Source of the DNA: JBMDXB01 sp048594975
GTDB lineage: Bacteria; Acidobacteriota; Vicinamibacteria; Vicinamibacterales; 2-12-FULL-66-21
NCBI GenBank assembly: GCA_048594975.1
Contig: JBMDXQ010000032.1
Span: 1 to 55,927, forward strand
Length of the DNA: 55,927 bases
Reading direction: 5' to 3'
Positions within the stretch are counted from its first letter, which is position 1, and each line of letters opens with the position of its first letter. The position numbers and the translations under genes are program-made. Positions 40,490-49,214 of this stretch are shown one piece after another. The notes beneath the pieces were generated by a model. That model ran no database searches, was not told where the DNA came from, and worked only from the letters and a program-made list of their open reading frames with translations.

Positions 40490-41476
40490 GTGAATGCGCA
40501 GGCTGCGCGGGGCCCGCAGCGCGAGGCCGGCGCCGGCCCGGGCGAACGCGGCATCCCGCAGTCCCCGCGGCGTGCGCTGCTGCGGCACCTCGCCGCGCGC
40601 GCTCGCAACGAGGTTCGGCTCGCGGCGCTCGCAACCTGGCGCGGCGTCACCGGGTTCTACAACAGCGACGACCTCACGTTCGCCTCGTCCATCGCGTATT
40701 ACGCGCTGCTGTCGCTGCTGCCGTTCTTCCTCATCGTCTTTGCCGTCCTCGGCAACATCACGAGCAACCCCTCCGACCGCGTGGTCATCCTCGACTTCGT
40801 CCTCAACTACTTCCCCCGGAAGGTGGACTTCGTCAACAGGCAGCTCCAGGGTATCGAGGAGTCGCACATCGAGCTCGGCGTGGCCAGCACCGTGCTCATG
40901 GTGTGGGCGGCGATGGGTGTATTCGGTGCCCTGACCTCGGCGATCAACCACGCATGGGGCGTCGAGAAACAGCCGAACTTCTTCAAGCACAAGCTGATTT
41001 CGTTCGTGATGCTGGTGATGGCCGGGGTCCTGCTCCTCGCCGGCCTCCTGCTCGTGAGCGCGATCGACGTGAGCCAGGCGCAGTGGTTCGCCCGGGTGAT
41101 CGCCAACTCGCCGCGGCTGCTGATCCTCCAGGGCCTCGCAATGAAATGGGCGAGCCTGCTCATCTTCATCGTCATTGTCGGGCTGGTGTTCTACTTCGTC
41201 CCCAACGCCAAGGTGCGTTTCAGGGACGTCTGGTTCGGCGCCATCCTGACCGGACTGTTGTGGCGTGGCGCGCTGGCCGGCTTCTCGCTGTACGTGCGCG
41301 ACATGAACCGTCTGGAGAGCGTCCACGGCTCGATCGCCACCGTGGTCGCGTTCCTGCTCTGGGTGTACATCTCGGCGGTGATCCTCCTCTTCGGCGCGGA
41401 GGTTACCGCCGCGTACGCGCGGCTGCGGCGGCGGAGGCCGGAGGAGATCCCGGCAGCGCCCGCGCCAAGGCTCTGA
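40490..41476 (+). CDS. YihY/BrkB-family membrane protein
   Basis: A 328-aa inner membrane protein with six helices. Family blocks include ASSIAYYALLSLLPFFLIVFA, WGVEKQPNFFKHKL, YFVPNAKVRFRDVWFGA and AFLLWVYISAVILLFGAEV. The family was once called RNase BN; its role is unsettled (possibly a transporter). Two GTG starts are possible; the later one has a TATGAT box. The 28 nt between this gene and the M48 gene suggest one unit. Confidence 0.9.
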   Translation: MNAQAARGPQREAGAGPGERGIPQSPRRALLRHLAARARNEVRLAALATWRGVTGFYNSDDLTFASSIAYYALLSLLPFFLIVFAVLGNITSNPSDRVVILDFVLNYFPRKVDFVNRQLQGIEESHIELGVASTVLMVWAAMGVFGALTSAINHAWGVEKQPNFFKHKLISFVMLVMAGVLLLAGLLLVSAIDVSQAQWFARVIANSPRLLILQGLAMKWASLLIFIVIVGLVFYFVPNAKVRFRDVWFGAILTGLLWRGALAGFSLYVRDMNRLESVHGSIATVVAFLLWVYISAVILLFGAEVTAAYARLRRRRPEEIPAAPAPRL

Positions 41477-41504
41477 GAGAACGCACAACACGTAACGCCG
41501 GAGG

Positions 41505-42296
41505 ATGAGCAGAGGCATGAGGGCGTGGGTCGCGGCACCGGTCGTGGCGTTGTCGCTCATCTCCGTGCAGCAGGAAGTCGAGCTCGGGAAGCAGGCGCAG
41601 CAGCAGGTCAGGAAGGACGTGCCGCAGCTCCAGGATCGCGCCGTCACAGAGTACGTGGCCGGGCTCGGGCGTACGCTGGCGGCGCGCGCAAGGGGGCCGA
41701 AATATCCGTACAGCTTCTCGGTGGCGAACTACAGGGAAATCAACGCGTTCGCGCTGCCGGGAGGTCCCGTCTGGGTGCATCGCGGCGCGATGCAGGCGGC
41801 GGCCACCGAGTCGCAGTTCGTCGGCGTCCTCGCGCACGAGGTTGCGCACATCTCCCAGCGCCACGCAGCCGACCAGATCACGAAGGCGCTCGTGGCCAAC
41901 GGCCTGCTCGGCCTGCTCGGCGCGGTCCTGGGCAACGATGGCGGGGCACGCACGGCGCAGGTGGGCGCACGGATCCTGGCGGGCGGCTACATGCTCAAGT
42001 TCAGCCGCGACGACGAACGTGAGGCGGACGCGGTCGGGGCGGACCTGATGCGGCGGGCGGGCTGGGATCCGCGGGGCATGATCGAGTTCATGGAGACACT
42101 CCGCCGCGAGCAGGGGCGCGATCCCGGCCGCGTGCAGGTATTCCTGTCGTCGCACCCGGCGCCTGCCGAACGCGCCAGCCGACTTCGCGCGGCGCTGCGC
42201 GGGAAGACGGGAGGCCGCCGCGACAGCGCCGCATTCCAGCGCATCAGGTCGCGGCTGCAATCGATGCCGGCGGCACCCTCGATGAGCCGTCGGTAG
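41505..42296 (+). CDS. M48-family zinc metalloprotease
   Basis: A 263-aa peptidase with HEVAH at 111-115 (zinc ligands, catalytic Glu) and the third ligand in READAVG. The block NAFALPGGPVWVHRG is typical of BepA/Loi22-like periplasmic members. The N-terminus is a short leader (RAWVAAPVVALSLIS) without a clear cleavage site. No TPR tail is present, unlike BepA. It likely helps outer-membrane quality control, in keeping with its envelope neighbours. A second ATG lies 12 nt downstream. Confidence 0.9.
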   Translation: MSRGMRAWVAAPVVALSLISVQQEVELGKQAQQQVRKDVPQLQDRAVTEYVAGLGRTLAARARGPKYPYSFSVANYREINAFALPGGPVWVHRGAMQAAATESQFVGVLAHEVAHISQRHAADQITKALVANGLLGLLGAVLGNDGGARTAQVGARILAGGYMLKFSRDDEREADAVGADLMRRAGWDPRGMIEFMETLRREQGRDPGRVQVFLSSHPAPAERASRLRAALRGKTGGRRDSAAFQRIRSRLQSMPAAPSMSRR

Positions 42297-42421
42297 ATCG
42301 GCCCAGGCCCAAGGTCTCCGGCCCCCGGACGCCGGCTCCCGCGCGCGACAGCAACAGGCACACCCATTGCTCCAACGAATCGCTGACCCGGTCGGCGGGT
42401 CGCGCTTTCCAAGGAGTAGTG

Positions 42422-43300
42422 ATGTCCCAGGCAATCAAGGAACCCAAGCCCCCCTTTCCACCGCAACATCAGGACAAGCCCGGAATCGAGTCGGAACTGG
42501 ATCCGCGGCCGCGCTACCGTGCGCCAGCCTACAAAGGGTCCGGCAAGCTCGACGGAAAAGTCGCGCTGATCACCGGCGGCGATTCTGGCATCGGTCGCGC
42601 CGTTGCCGTGCTCTACGCGCGCGAGGGCGCCGACGTGGCGATCGTGTACCTCGACGTCGAGCAGGGCGACGCCGAGGAGACACGCCGCGCCGTCGAGACG
42701 GAGGGCAAGCAGGCACTCCTCCTCCCCGGTGACGTCTCGGATCCCGAATTCTGCCGCGACGCCGTGAACCGGACGGTGGAGAAGTTCGGCCGCCTCGACA
42801 TCCTCGTCAACAACGCCGCGTTCCAGAACCGGCAGGACTCGCTCGAGGACATCACCGAGGAGCAGTGGGACCGCACGTTCCGCACCAACATCTATGGCTA
42901 CTTCTACATGGCCAAGTCGGCGCTCCCGCACCTGAAACGCGGCAGCGCGATCGTCAACTGCGGATCGATCACCGGCCTGCAGGGCAACAAGCAGTTGCTG
43001 GATTACTCCTCGACGAAGGGCGCGATTCACGCCTTCACGAAGTCGCTCGCGCAGAACCTCGTGCCTGAGGGGATTCGCGTCAACTGCGTCGCGCCGGGGC
43101 CGGTCTGGACCCCGCTCAACCCGTCCGACAACAAGACTCCGGAGGAGGTCTCGCACTTCGGCGAGGGCACGCCGATGGAGCGCCCGGCCCAGCCCGAGGA
43201 GATCGCGCCGGCGTTCGTCTTCTTCGCGTCCGAGGCGGACTCCAGCTACATCACCGGCGAGGTGCTGACGCTGCTCGGCGGCGAGACGACCGCGGCGTAG
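42422..43300 (+). CDS. Short-chain dehydrogenase, general-stress-protein-39 type
   Basis: A 292-aa SDR with an N-terminal extension (QHQDKPGIESELDPRPRY) seen in the GSP39/YhxC/YghA branch. Cofactor motif TGGDSGIG, active-site Ser-Tyr-Lys in GSITGLQGNKQLLDYSSTKGA, and NNAAFQ are present. Probably NADPH-dependent reductase of an aldehyde or ketone during stress. AAGGAG lies 5 nt before the chosen ATG. It ends at a strong hairpin shared with the FAD-Rieske gene. Confidence 0.92.
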   Translation: MSQAIKEPKPPFPPQHQDKPGIESELDPRPRYRAPAYKGSGKLDGKVALITGGDSGIGRAVAVLYAREGADVAIVYLDVEQGDAEETRRAVETEGKQALLLPGDVSDPEFCRDAVNRTVEKFGRLDILVNNAAFQNRQDSLEDITEEQWDRTFRTNIYGYFYMAKSALPHLKRGSAIVNCGSITGLQGNKQLLDYSSTKGAIHAFTKSLAQNLVPEGIRVNCVAPGPVWTPLNPSDNKTPEEVSHFGEGTPMERPAQPEEIAPAFVFFASEADSSYITGEVLTLLGGETTAA

Positions 43301-43302
43301 GC

Positions 43303-43329
43303 GTAGCGCAGGCCTTCAGGCCTGCCTAC
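43303..43329. terminator. Bidirectional hairpin GCAGGCC-TTCA-GGCCTGC between convergent genes
   Basis: A perfect 7-bp GC stem with TTCA loop (43308-43325), extended by GTAG/CTAC outer pairs. A CCCTTTTT run follows on the plus side. The stop codon of the FAD-Rieske gene (43326-43328) lies in the outer stem. It can end both genes and belongs to the TTCA-loop family seen at 49195 and 52495. Confidence 0.7.
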
Positions 43330-44858
43330 ACCCTTTTTAGATCGACATTCGCGGGACCGTTGATGACCGTGCCGTGGCGGTCGAACCGGGACCCGTGACA
43401 GGGGCAGTCCCACGTCGAAGCCGCGGCGTTCCAGCCGACGATGCAGCCGAGGTGCGGGCAGACGGCTGAAAGGCGATGCAATTCTCCAGATTCGTCGCGG
43501 AAGACCGCGATCTTCATCGCCCCCTCGCGCATGACCGCGCCGCTGTTCGGAGTGATCTCGTCCACGGACGTGACGTCACCCGGAGTGACCCAGGCGGCGT
43601 ACTGGGCCGCGACGTTCAGGTTCTCCTTGAGGAAGTCCGCCGCTGCGCCCGCACGGATCCGCGAGGGGTCGTACAGCTCGGTCCACGGATTGGTCCGCCC
43701 CGCGATGAGATCGCCAATGAGGATGCCGGCGATGGTGCCGTGCGTCATCCCCATGCCGGAGTCGCCCGTCGCGACGTAGACGTTGTCGGCGTCCATCGGG
43801 TTCCGGCCGATGAAGGCGAGGCCGTCCTGCGTCTCCATCACCTGTCCGGACCAGCGAAACTCCAGTTCGCCGGCGGCCGGGAGGTGCTCGCGGGTCCACG
43901 CCTCGAGCCGCCGGAACCGCTCCTCGGTGTCGTCGGCCTGGGCGGCTTTGTGATCCTCACCGCCGACGATGGCGATGTCGATCGGTTCATTGGTGTCACC
44001 GCCGAGATCGCGGTTGGTGACCCGCTGCAGCCGCACGTAGTGATACGGATCGTGCGTGTCCCAGTACAGCGCCGCCGTGACCGAGCCCGCGGGGAGTCGC
44101 GCGCCGATCACGTAGGTGTGGTAGGGTGCCTGCTTGGTGTGAATCGCGACCCGGTCGTTGATCGGCCCGTTGGTCGCGACGACGATGGCACCGGCAGAAA
44201 CCGTGCGGCCCCCGGACGTCCTGACGCGCGCTCCGTTCCCGCCCTCGACCGACTCGACGTGCGTCCCGTCGTGCCGCCGCCCGCCTGCGCGCTCGAAGGC
44301 TGCCGCCAGTCCCCGAAGGTACTTCAAAGGATGGAACTGCGCCTGTCGCGGGAAGTGAAGGCACGGACCGCCGGCGGTCATACCGCCGGCGGGCATGCGC
44401 GAGAGGCGCTCGACCTCCACGCCCGCCTGCTGTGCGGCTCCGAACTCCCGCCCGAGGTCCTTCTCGTCGTGTTCCGGCCCGAGGAAGAGATAGCCGCTGA
44501 CACGCGCGAAGTCGCAGTCGATTCCTTCAAGATCGCAGATCGCCTCGATCCGGTCGATCGCGGCGCGGTGGCTCTGGTACGCCAGGCGGGCACCGTGGAT
44601 GCCGTGCAGGCGGATCATCTCCTCGTAGCGATCGTCGATCACCGAGGAGAGGTGGGCCGTCGTGACGCCCGTCTGACCGCTTCCGGGTGTCCCGTCGTCG
44701 AGCAGGATCACCCGCTGGCCGTCGCGGGCAAGCAGGTACGCGGTCGTCAGCCCGGCAATCCCGCCGCCGACAACGCAGACATCCACGCGGGCGTCTTCGG
44801 TCAGCGGCGGACGCCCGGGACTATCGAGTGTATGAATCCACAGCGAGGTGCTTCGCAT
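43326..44858 (-). CDS. FAD-dependent oxidoreductase with C-terminal Rieske domain
   Basis: A 510-aa fusion. The DAO-type FAD domain has VCVVGGGIAGLTTAYLLARDG near 26-46 and the ATGDSGMGMTHG closing motif. The Rieske [2Fe-2S] domain (about 430-510) has Cys467-x-His469 and Cys485-x2-His488 as ligands, with Cys472 and Cys487 placed for the stabilising disulphide. The fusion suggests electron transfer from FAD to the cluster; the substrate is an amine or amino acid by family, unproven. It has no leader, so cytosolic. Confidence 0.92.
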   Translation of the reverse strand: MRSTSLWIHTLDSPGRPPLTEDARVDVCVVGGGIAGLTTAYLLARDGQRVILLDDGTPGSGQTGVTTAHLSSVIDDRYEEMIRLHGIHGARLAYQSHRAAIDRIEAICDLEGIDCDFARVSGYLFLGPEHDEKDLGREFGAAQQAGVEVERLSRMPAGGMTAGGPCLHFPRQAQFHPLKYLRGLAAAFERAGGRRHDGTHVESVEGGNGARVRTSGGRTVSAGAIVVATNGPINDRVAIHTKQAPYHTYVIGARLPAGSVTAALYWDTHDPYHYVRLQRVTNRDLGGDTNEPIDIAIVGGEDHKAAQADDTEERFRRLEAWTREHLPAAGELEFRWSGQVMETQDGLAFIGRNPMDADNVYVATGDSGMGMTHGTIAGILIGDLIAGRTNPWTELYDPSRIRAGAAADFLKENLNVAAQYAAWVTPGDVTSVDEITPNSGAVMREGAMKIAVFRDESGELHRLSAVCPHLGCIVGWNAAASTWDCPCHGSRFDRHGTVINGPANVDLKRV

Positions 44859-45304
44859 TTCTGACCGGACTGCATTCGCGGTTCCACCGCGTGTGGTCTG
44901 ACCACTTGCCGTCTGCCCTTACCACTTCGGCGGCTCGGTGAAAGTGTCGTGCAGGGAGGTCCGAAGACGCTCCCTGCAGCCTTATGGCAGGCGTCGTAGG
45001 TGAGATGGTTGCTCCAGCGGAACACCGGAGCGGTGAGTCGGGCTGCCTTGCAGCTACCCGACGCCATCCTTGACAGCAACGGGTATGCCACGCGCTCCAG
45101 CCGCGCGATGCGTCGTTTCGGCGCGGTCATTCGAGCGCGGCTGCTGTGCATGTATTGGTTTGCCGTCCGCCGTGGCTGTTCAGGTTACACAAGGAGGTAA
45201 TGCGAAGCCCATCGGCTCGCGCGAGTGGGTAACGGCTTACACCGCGGCCCGGAGAGCTCATGCGGAGGGGGGTCGACGGAGAGTTCGATGAGCTCCCTCG
45301 GCGG
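44859..45304. other. Long intergenic region with one hairpin, no gene seen
   Basis: Between the FAD-Rieske start and the ABC permease end I see no supported gene. Two things stand out: a perfect 9-bp hairpin TGCAGGGAG/CTCCCTGCA (44950-44978, 11-nt loop) and an isolated AAGGAGG at about 45191-45197 followed only by a 10-codon frame. The latter may be a leftover ribosome binding site. The region could carry the promoter or leader of the FAD-Rieske gene. Confidence 0.5.
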
Positions 45305-47014
45305 CTACATCAGCATGGCGAGGTTCTCGCGACGGCTCTCGAACACGCGCGCGGCGGGAACGAACAGCCCGCGGGCCGCGGCGAAGCTGGCGGCGCACCA
45401 GACGAGCAGCAGGAACGGCGCCGCCGTCGGCATTCCGAGGATCCGAGCGGCCGCAACCAGGGCGACGCACGGGAGCGCAGCCAGCGCAAACGCCGCGAGC
45501 CCGAGCAGGCTGGCGAGGCCGTGCGCGTTGCTTCCGCGGCCGACGCTGTTCATGTCTACGACCCGGGGGAAGAGCGCCGAGAAGAGCGCGGCCCCCGGGG
45601 AGGCGAGCGTGTAGGTCGCCACCAGCGACAACACCAGGCTGAGCCAGGCCCCGACCGACCCGCCGGGAAACACCACCGCGGCGGCGACCATGCACACCAG
45701 CGCCGTGGTGATCGAGACGAGCCCGCTCCCGACCGCCTTGCCCGCCAGCAGCTGGCGCGAGCTGAGCGGCGAAAGCAGCGTCAACGTCAGGCCGGCGCCG
45801 TCGACGGCGAACTGGTTCAGCGCAATCGGCACGATCGACAGCAGCGAAACCGCCGACGCGAACGCCGCCAGCGCGATGCCGCCGTTCGCGCGCAGCGGAC
45901 CGAAGGGCAGGTTGCCGGTCTTCAGCATCAGCAGGGCGAACAGGACGAACAGCAGCAGCGGCGAGAGCACGGTCGATCGGCCGCGGGGGCTGCGCAGCGC
46001 GAGCCGGACCTGGGCCAGGGCGACGGCAGACGCGCCGCGCGAGAGCCCGGGAATGGTCCGGTCCCACAGGCCGACGGCGGCCACGGTGCGCCGCGCGCCC
46101 GAAGTCAGCGGCGCGGCGAGCACGCGGCCGAACAGCAGCAGGCCCAGGCCGTGCAGGCCGGCGGCTCCGAGCGAGAGGCCGCCAAGGCCCGACGCTGCGG
46201 CACGCTCGCGCCCGGCTGCGGCGCCGACGATGGTCGACGTGTACAGCTCCGACGGCAGCAGCCGGAACGCGCGCCTCGCCGCGCGCGCGAGCGCCGACGG
46301 CGGCGCCTGACGCATGTCAGCCTGTGCCTCGATCTGATCTCCGGAACGGACACGGTCGCGGCGCCACTCGTGTTCCGACGCGATGGACGCGGGAATGAAG
46401 CCGATGAGCGGCAGCAGCAGCACGAACGCGAGCGCGACCATTTCGCCGCGCCGGCGGTCGCGCAGCACCAGGTGGATCACGGTCGTGGTCAGGGCAGAGA
46501 CCGCGACGATTGCGGCGATCACGAGGATGCCGGCGGCGAGCGCGGCGAGCGCCGCGCCGGGCGCGCCGGCGAGCAGCATTCCCACGGGCAGCGCCAGAAC
46601 CGCCGGGGCGAGCAGCATGATCCAGGGGTCCGTGAGCGCGCCGGCTGCCTGCGCGACGTAGAGCGTGCCTCTCGGAACGGGAAGCAGCAGGAGGCGGACC
46701 GGGTTGGTGCGGTCCGCAGCCGGCATCAGCAGCGGCCCGACGATCGCGAGAATCGACGCGACCAGCAGCAGACCGCTCACGATGCGCACGGCCACCGACA
46801 GCTCGCCGCGCGTGGCCAGCTCGTAACCGGCGTAGCCGGCGATGCCGGCCAGCGCCAGGGCCGAGGGCACCATCAGGGTGGCGACCAGGATCGGCGCGAT
46901 GTGCTCGATCGCCTGCGAGAAGCGCTCGACCGCGTCGCGCGCGCCGGTCTTCTCGAGCGAGTTGATGAAGATCCGCCATCGCATCCACGCGAACGCCCGG
47001 AGGATTCGCAGCAT
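45305..47014 (-). CDS. ABC transporter permease, large
   Basis: A 569-aa protein with about 12 hydrophobic helices and no periplasmic enzyme domain. It starts MLRILRAFAWMRWRIFINSLEKTGARD. This shape fits ABC-2-type exporters of the large two-repeat kind with a separate ATPase. The start was placed where the first helix begins; upstream in-frame codons are out-of-frame ATPase sequence. It lies 4 nt after the ATPase gene. Substrate unknown. Confidence 0.82.
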   Translation of the reverse strand: MLRILRAFAWMRWRIFINSLEKTGARDAVERFSQAIEHIAPILVATLMVPSALALAGIAGYAGYELATRGELSVAVRIVSGLLLVASILAIVGPLLMPAADRTNPVRLLLLPVPRGTLYVAQAAGALTDPWIMLLAPAVLALPVGMLLAGAPGAALAALAAGILVIAAIVAVSALTTTVIHLVLRDRRRGEMVALAFVLLLPLIGFIPASIASEHEWRRDRVRSGDQIEAQADMRQAPPSALARAARRAFRLLPSELYTSTIVGAAAGRERAAASGLGGLSLGAAGLHGLGLLLFGRVLAAPLTSGARRTVAAVGLWDRTIPGLSRGASAVALAQVRLALRSPRGRSTVLSPLLLFVLFALLMLKTGNLPFGPLRANGGIALAAFASAVSLLSIVPIALNQFAVDGAGLTLTLLSPLSSRQLLAGKAVGSGLVSITTALVCMVAAAVVFPGGSVGAWLSLVLSLVATYTLASPGAALFSALFPRVVDMNSVGRGSNAHGLASLLGLAAFALAALPCVALVAAARILGMPTAAPFLLLVWCAASFAAARGLFVPAARVFESRRENLAMLM

Positions 47015-47018
47015 CCGC

Positions 47019-47777
47019 TCAAATCCAGTCGAGCGCCGCCGGGCGCGCTTCGCCGCCCACCAGGCCGATGAACAGCTCCTCGAGCGTCTTCGTGCCGGCG
47101 GCGCCGGAGCGAAGCTCGGCGATCGGACCCTGCGCAACCAGTTTCCCGAGCGTGATGACGCCGATGTGCGTCGAGAGGCGTTCGACGATCTCGAGGATGT
47201 GCGAGGTGAGGAAGATGGTGCCGCCGCGGCTGACGAACGAGAGCAGGAGGTCCTTGATCTGCCGCGACGCGACCGCATCGATCCCCTCGAAGGGCTCGTC
47301 GAGAAAGAGCAGCCGCGGCGCCGGCAGCAGCGCCGCGGCGAGCGACAGCTTCTTGCGCATCCCGTGCGAGAAGTCGGTGACGAGGGTGTTCGCCGCTGAC
47401 TCCAGGTCCATCAACGCGAGGAGATCGCCCGAACGCCGCGCCGCCGTCGTGCCGTCGATCCCGTGCACCTGTGCCACGAACGACAACGTCTCGCGGGCGG
47501 TGAGCCGGTCGAAAAGCGCGAGGTCCTCTGGGACGACGCCGGTCCGCCGCTTGACGGTCACCGGATCGGCCTGCGGATCGAGGCCGAGGATGCGCATCGT
47601 GCCGGCCGTCGGCCGCAGCAGGCCGGTGAGACACTTGATCGTGGTCGACTTGCCCGCGCCGTTAGGACCGAGGAAGCCGTACAAGCTCCCGGCGGGCACA
47701 GCCAGGTCGATGTGGTCGACGGCGCGGAAGGAACCAAAGTCGCGCGTGAGGCCGGCGGTTTCGACGGCGAGCTCCAT
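47019..47777 (-). CDS. ABC transporter ATP-binding protein
   Basis: A 252-aa ATPase with Walker A GPNGAGKS, signature FSHGMRKKLSLAAAL, Walker B LLFLDEPFEGID and H-loop LTSHIL. The GMRKK signature and EGID are typical of ABC-2 exporters of the CcmA/NatA group. It pairs with the large permease downstream. Start at MELAVET, with TAGAAT ending 8 nt upstream. Confidence 0.92.
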   Translation of the reverse strand: MELAVETAGLTRDFGSFRAVDHIDLAVPAGSLYGFLGPNGAGKSTTIKCLTGLLRPTAGTMRILGLDPQADPVTVKRRTGVVPEDLALFDRLTARETLSFVAQVHGIDGTTAARRSGDLLALMDLESAANTLVTDFSHGMRKKLSLAAALLPAPRLLFLDEPFEGIDAVASRQIKDLLLSFVSRGGTIFLTSHILEIVERLSTHIGVITLGKLVAQGPIAELRSGAAGTKTLEELFIGLVGGEARPAALDWI

Positions 47778-47785
47778 CTGGTCCG

Positions 47786-47791
47786 ATTCTA
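47786..47791 (-). promoter_or_regulatory. -10-like box TAGAAT, leaderless head of the ABC exporter
   Basis: TAGAAT ends 8 nt before the ATG at 47777, with no Shine-Dalgarno. Confidence 0.5.
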
Positions 47792-47860
47792 CCGTGCGCC
47801 AGCTCCGCTTTAGGCCGTCGGGAAGCCGGGCCGGGCACAGCCTGTGCACCAGAGGCCGGC

Positions 47861-48460
47861 GTGGACGTGAACGAACTGCTCATGACCGCGGCCCGGGCCG
47901 TCGCGGTCTACATCCTCCTGCTCATCGTCATCCGCGCCCTCGGGCGCCGCACCATCGGCAACATCTCGGCCTTCGACCTGCTCGTCGCGCTGATGCTCGG
48001 CGAGATCGTCGACGAGATGATTTACGGCGACGTCCGCTTCATCCAGGGGACGGTTGCCATGGTGGTAATCGCCGGCCTGGCCTACGCCGACTCGCTGCTG
48101 TGCTACTGGGACCACGGCATGGAGGCGATTCTCGAGGGCAAGCCCACGCTGGTCGTCAAGCAGGGGCGGTTCCACCGGGAGGGCATGCGGCGCGAACGCA
48201 TGAACGAGAAGGACGTGCTCGGCGCCCTGCGGACGCAGGGGGTGCGCGACATGCGCGAGGTGCAGTACGCGCTGGTCGAGCACGATGGAACCGTGAGTGC
48301 CGTCCCCTACGATTGGGCCGAGCCGGCGATCAAGGCGGACGTCAACCCGGAGATGGCGAAGGCGCGCGACGAGGCGCTGAAGGGACGCGACGAGCCGCCG
48401 GCGTCGAAGCGGACTGATTCGCCGCGCGCGCTCGACCGGACCGCGGAAGAGTTGCGCTGA
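47861..48460 (+). CDS. DUF421/YetF-family membrane protein, full-length
   Basis: A 199-aa protein with three N-terminal helices (ILLLIVIRALGRRTIGNISAFDLLVALMLGEIVDEMI) and the YetF cytosolic domain (ILEGKPTLVVKQGRFHREGMRRERMNEKDVL). The C-terminus is charged and disordered. Function of the family is unknown; some members affect spore or envelope traits. The start is GTG with AGAGG 5 nt upstream. The stop overlaps the next ATG (TGATG). Confidence 0.88.
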   Translation: MDVNELLMTAARAVAVYILLLIVIRALGRRTIGNISAFDLLVALMLGEIVDEMIYGDVRFIQGTVAMVVIAGLAYADSLLCYWDHGMEAILEGKPTLVVKQGRFHREGMRRERMNEKDVLGALRTQGVRDMREVQYALVEHDGTVSAVPYDWAEPAIKADVNPEMAKARDEALKGRDEPPASKRTDSPRALDRTAEELR

Positions 48461-48744
48461 TGGATCCGCTCCGCATCGCCGTCCGCGCGGCGTTCACGTT
48501 CGTGTTTCTGCTGACGCTGATGCGAATCGCGGGCAGGCGCACCATCGGCCAGGCCGATCTCTCGAGCTTCATCGTCGCGATTGTCATCGGCGACCTGTTC
48601 GACGACTTCTTCTGGGCGGAGGTGAGCGCAGCCCAGTTCGTCGTCGCCATCGGGACCATCGTCACGGTGCACCTCGCCTCGGTCACCTCGGCGACGACGA
48701 GCAGCATGCGCGGCTGGCGACGGCACGCACGAGAGGGCGCGTGA
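48460..48744 (+). CDS. Short DUF421-like protein, membrane part only
   Basis: A 94-aa protein that repeats the helices of its neighbour (LTLMRIAGRRTIGQADLSSFIVAIVIGDLFDDFFW) but lacks the cytosolic YetF domain. It is a truncated paralogue that may assemble with the full protein. It is coupled on both sides, by TGATG upstream and by GTGA into the next gene. Confidence 0.78.
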   Translation: MDPLRIAVRAAFTFVFLLTLMRIAGRRTIGQADLSSFIVAIVIGDLFDDFFWAEVSAAQFVVAIGTIVTVHLASVTSATTSSMRGWRRHAREGA

Positions 48745-49160
48745 GGGAACTCGCCGCGTCCCTCGTGACAATCGCGCTGGCCCTCGCAATGGTCGGCGCA
48801 GTGGTGTTCGGCACACGCGACACAGCGCTCTTCGTGCCGCCGCCCGCGGCCGCCGCAGAGGAGTTCGGGCGGGCTCTCGCCGCGGGACGCTACGATCTCG
48901 CCCGGCGCCAGCTGTCGAGTGGGGCGCAGCGGCGGCAGGCGACGACGGCGATCAAAGAGCGGTTCGAGCCGGTCCGTCGCTCGATTGGCGCGCTGGACAG
49001 CGTCGAGGCGGCCGGCTCTCCAGCCGACGACGGGCGGGCGCGGGCCATGTGCGAGCTGCAGGGCGAAGGCGGACGCGTCGTGCTGATGCTCGCGCTCGTC
49101 CGGGAACAGGGCCTGTGGAAAGTTGAGAGCTGGGAACAGGCCGCGGAGATCAGGCGGTAG
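48741..49160 (+). CDS. Membrane-anchored NTF2-like protein, 139 aa
   Basis: A 139-aa protein with an N-terminal helix (SLVTIALALAMVGAVVFG). The rest reads as an NTF2/DUF4878-like cone: AAEEFGRALAAGRYDLARRQLSS, then a sheet ending in GLWKVESWEQA. It likely sits outside the membrane. It starts with GTG overlapping the stop of the short DUF421-like gene. Function unknown. Confidence 0.65.
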   Translation: MRELAASLVTIALALAMVGAVVFGTRDTALFVPPPAAAAEEFGRALAAGRYDLARRQLSSGAQRRQATTAIKERFEPVRRSIGALDSVEAAGSPADDGRARAMCELQGEGGRVVLMLALVREQGLWKVESWEQAAEIRR

Positions 49161-49194
49161 TGCCGTTCGATCGGGGCTTCGCACACGCCTGTGG

Positions 49195-49214
49195 CTTCCG
49201 GCTTCAGCCGGAAG
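49195..49214. repeat. TTCA-loop palindrome over the PfpI stop codon
   Basis: Arms CTTCCGGC and GCCGGAAG enclose loop TTCA. The complementary TGA in the loop (49204-49206) is the stop codon of the PfpI-like gene, and the arm encodes its last residues, Ser-Ser-Gly. It may also terminate the convergent genes. Confidence 0.85.

Noticed and set aside
44950..44978. Hairpin TGCAGGGAG/CTCCCTGCA as a terminator or riboswitch
   Set aside because: It lies over 300 nt from the upstream gene end, has no U tract, and no known aptamer motif is seen. Reported only as a structure in the intergenic entry.
45070..45291. Plus-strand frame with KPIGSREWVTAYTAARRAHAEGG downstream of an AAGGAGG
   Set aside because: No start codon follows the Shine-Dalgarno in that frame, and no family was recognised. 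It could be a remnant but the evidence is too thin.
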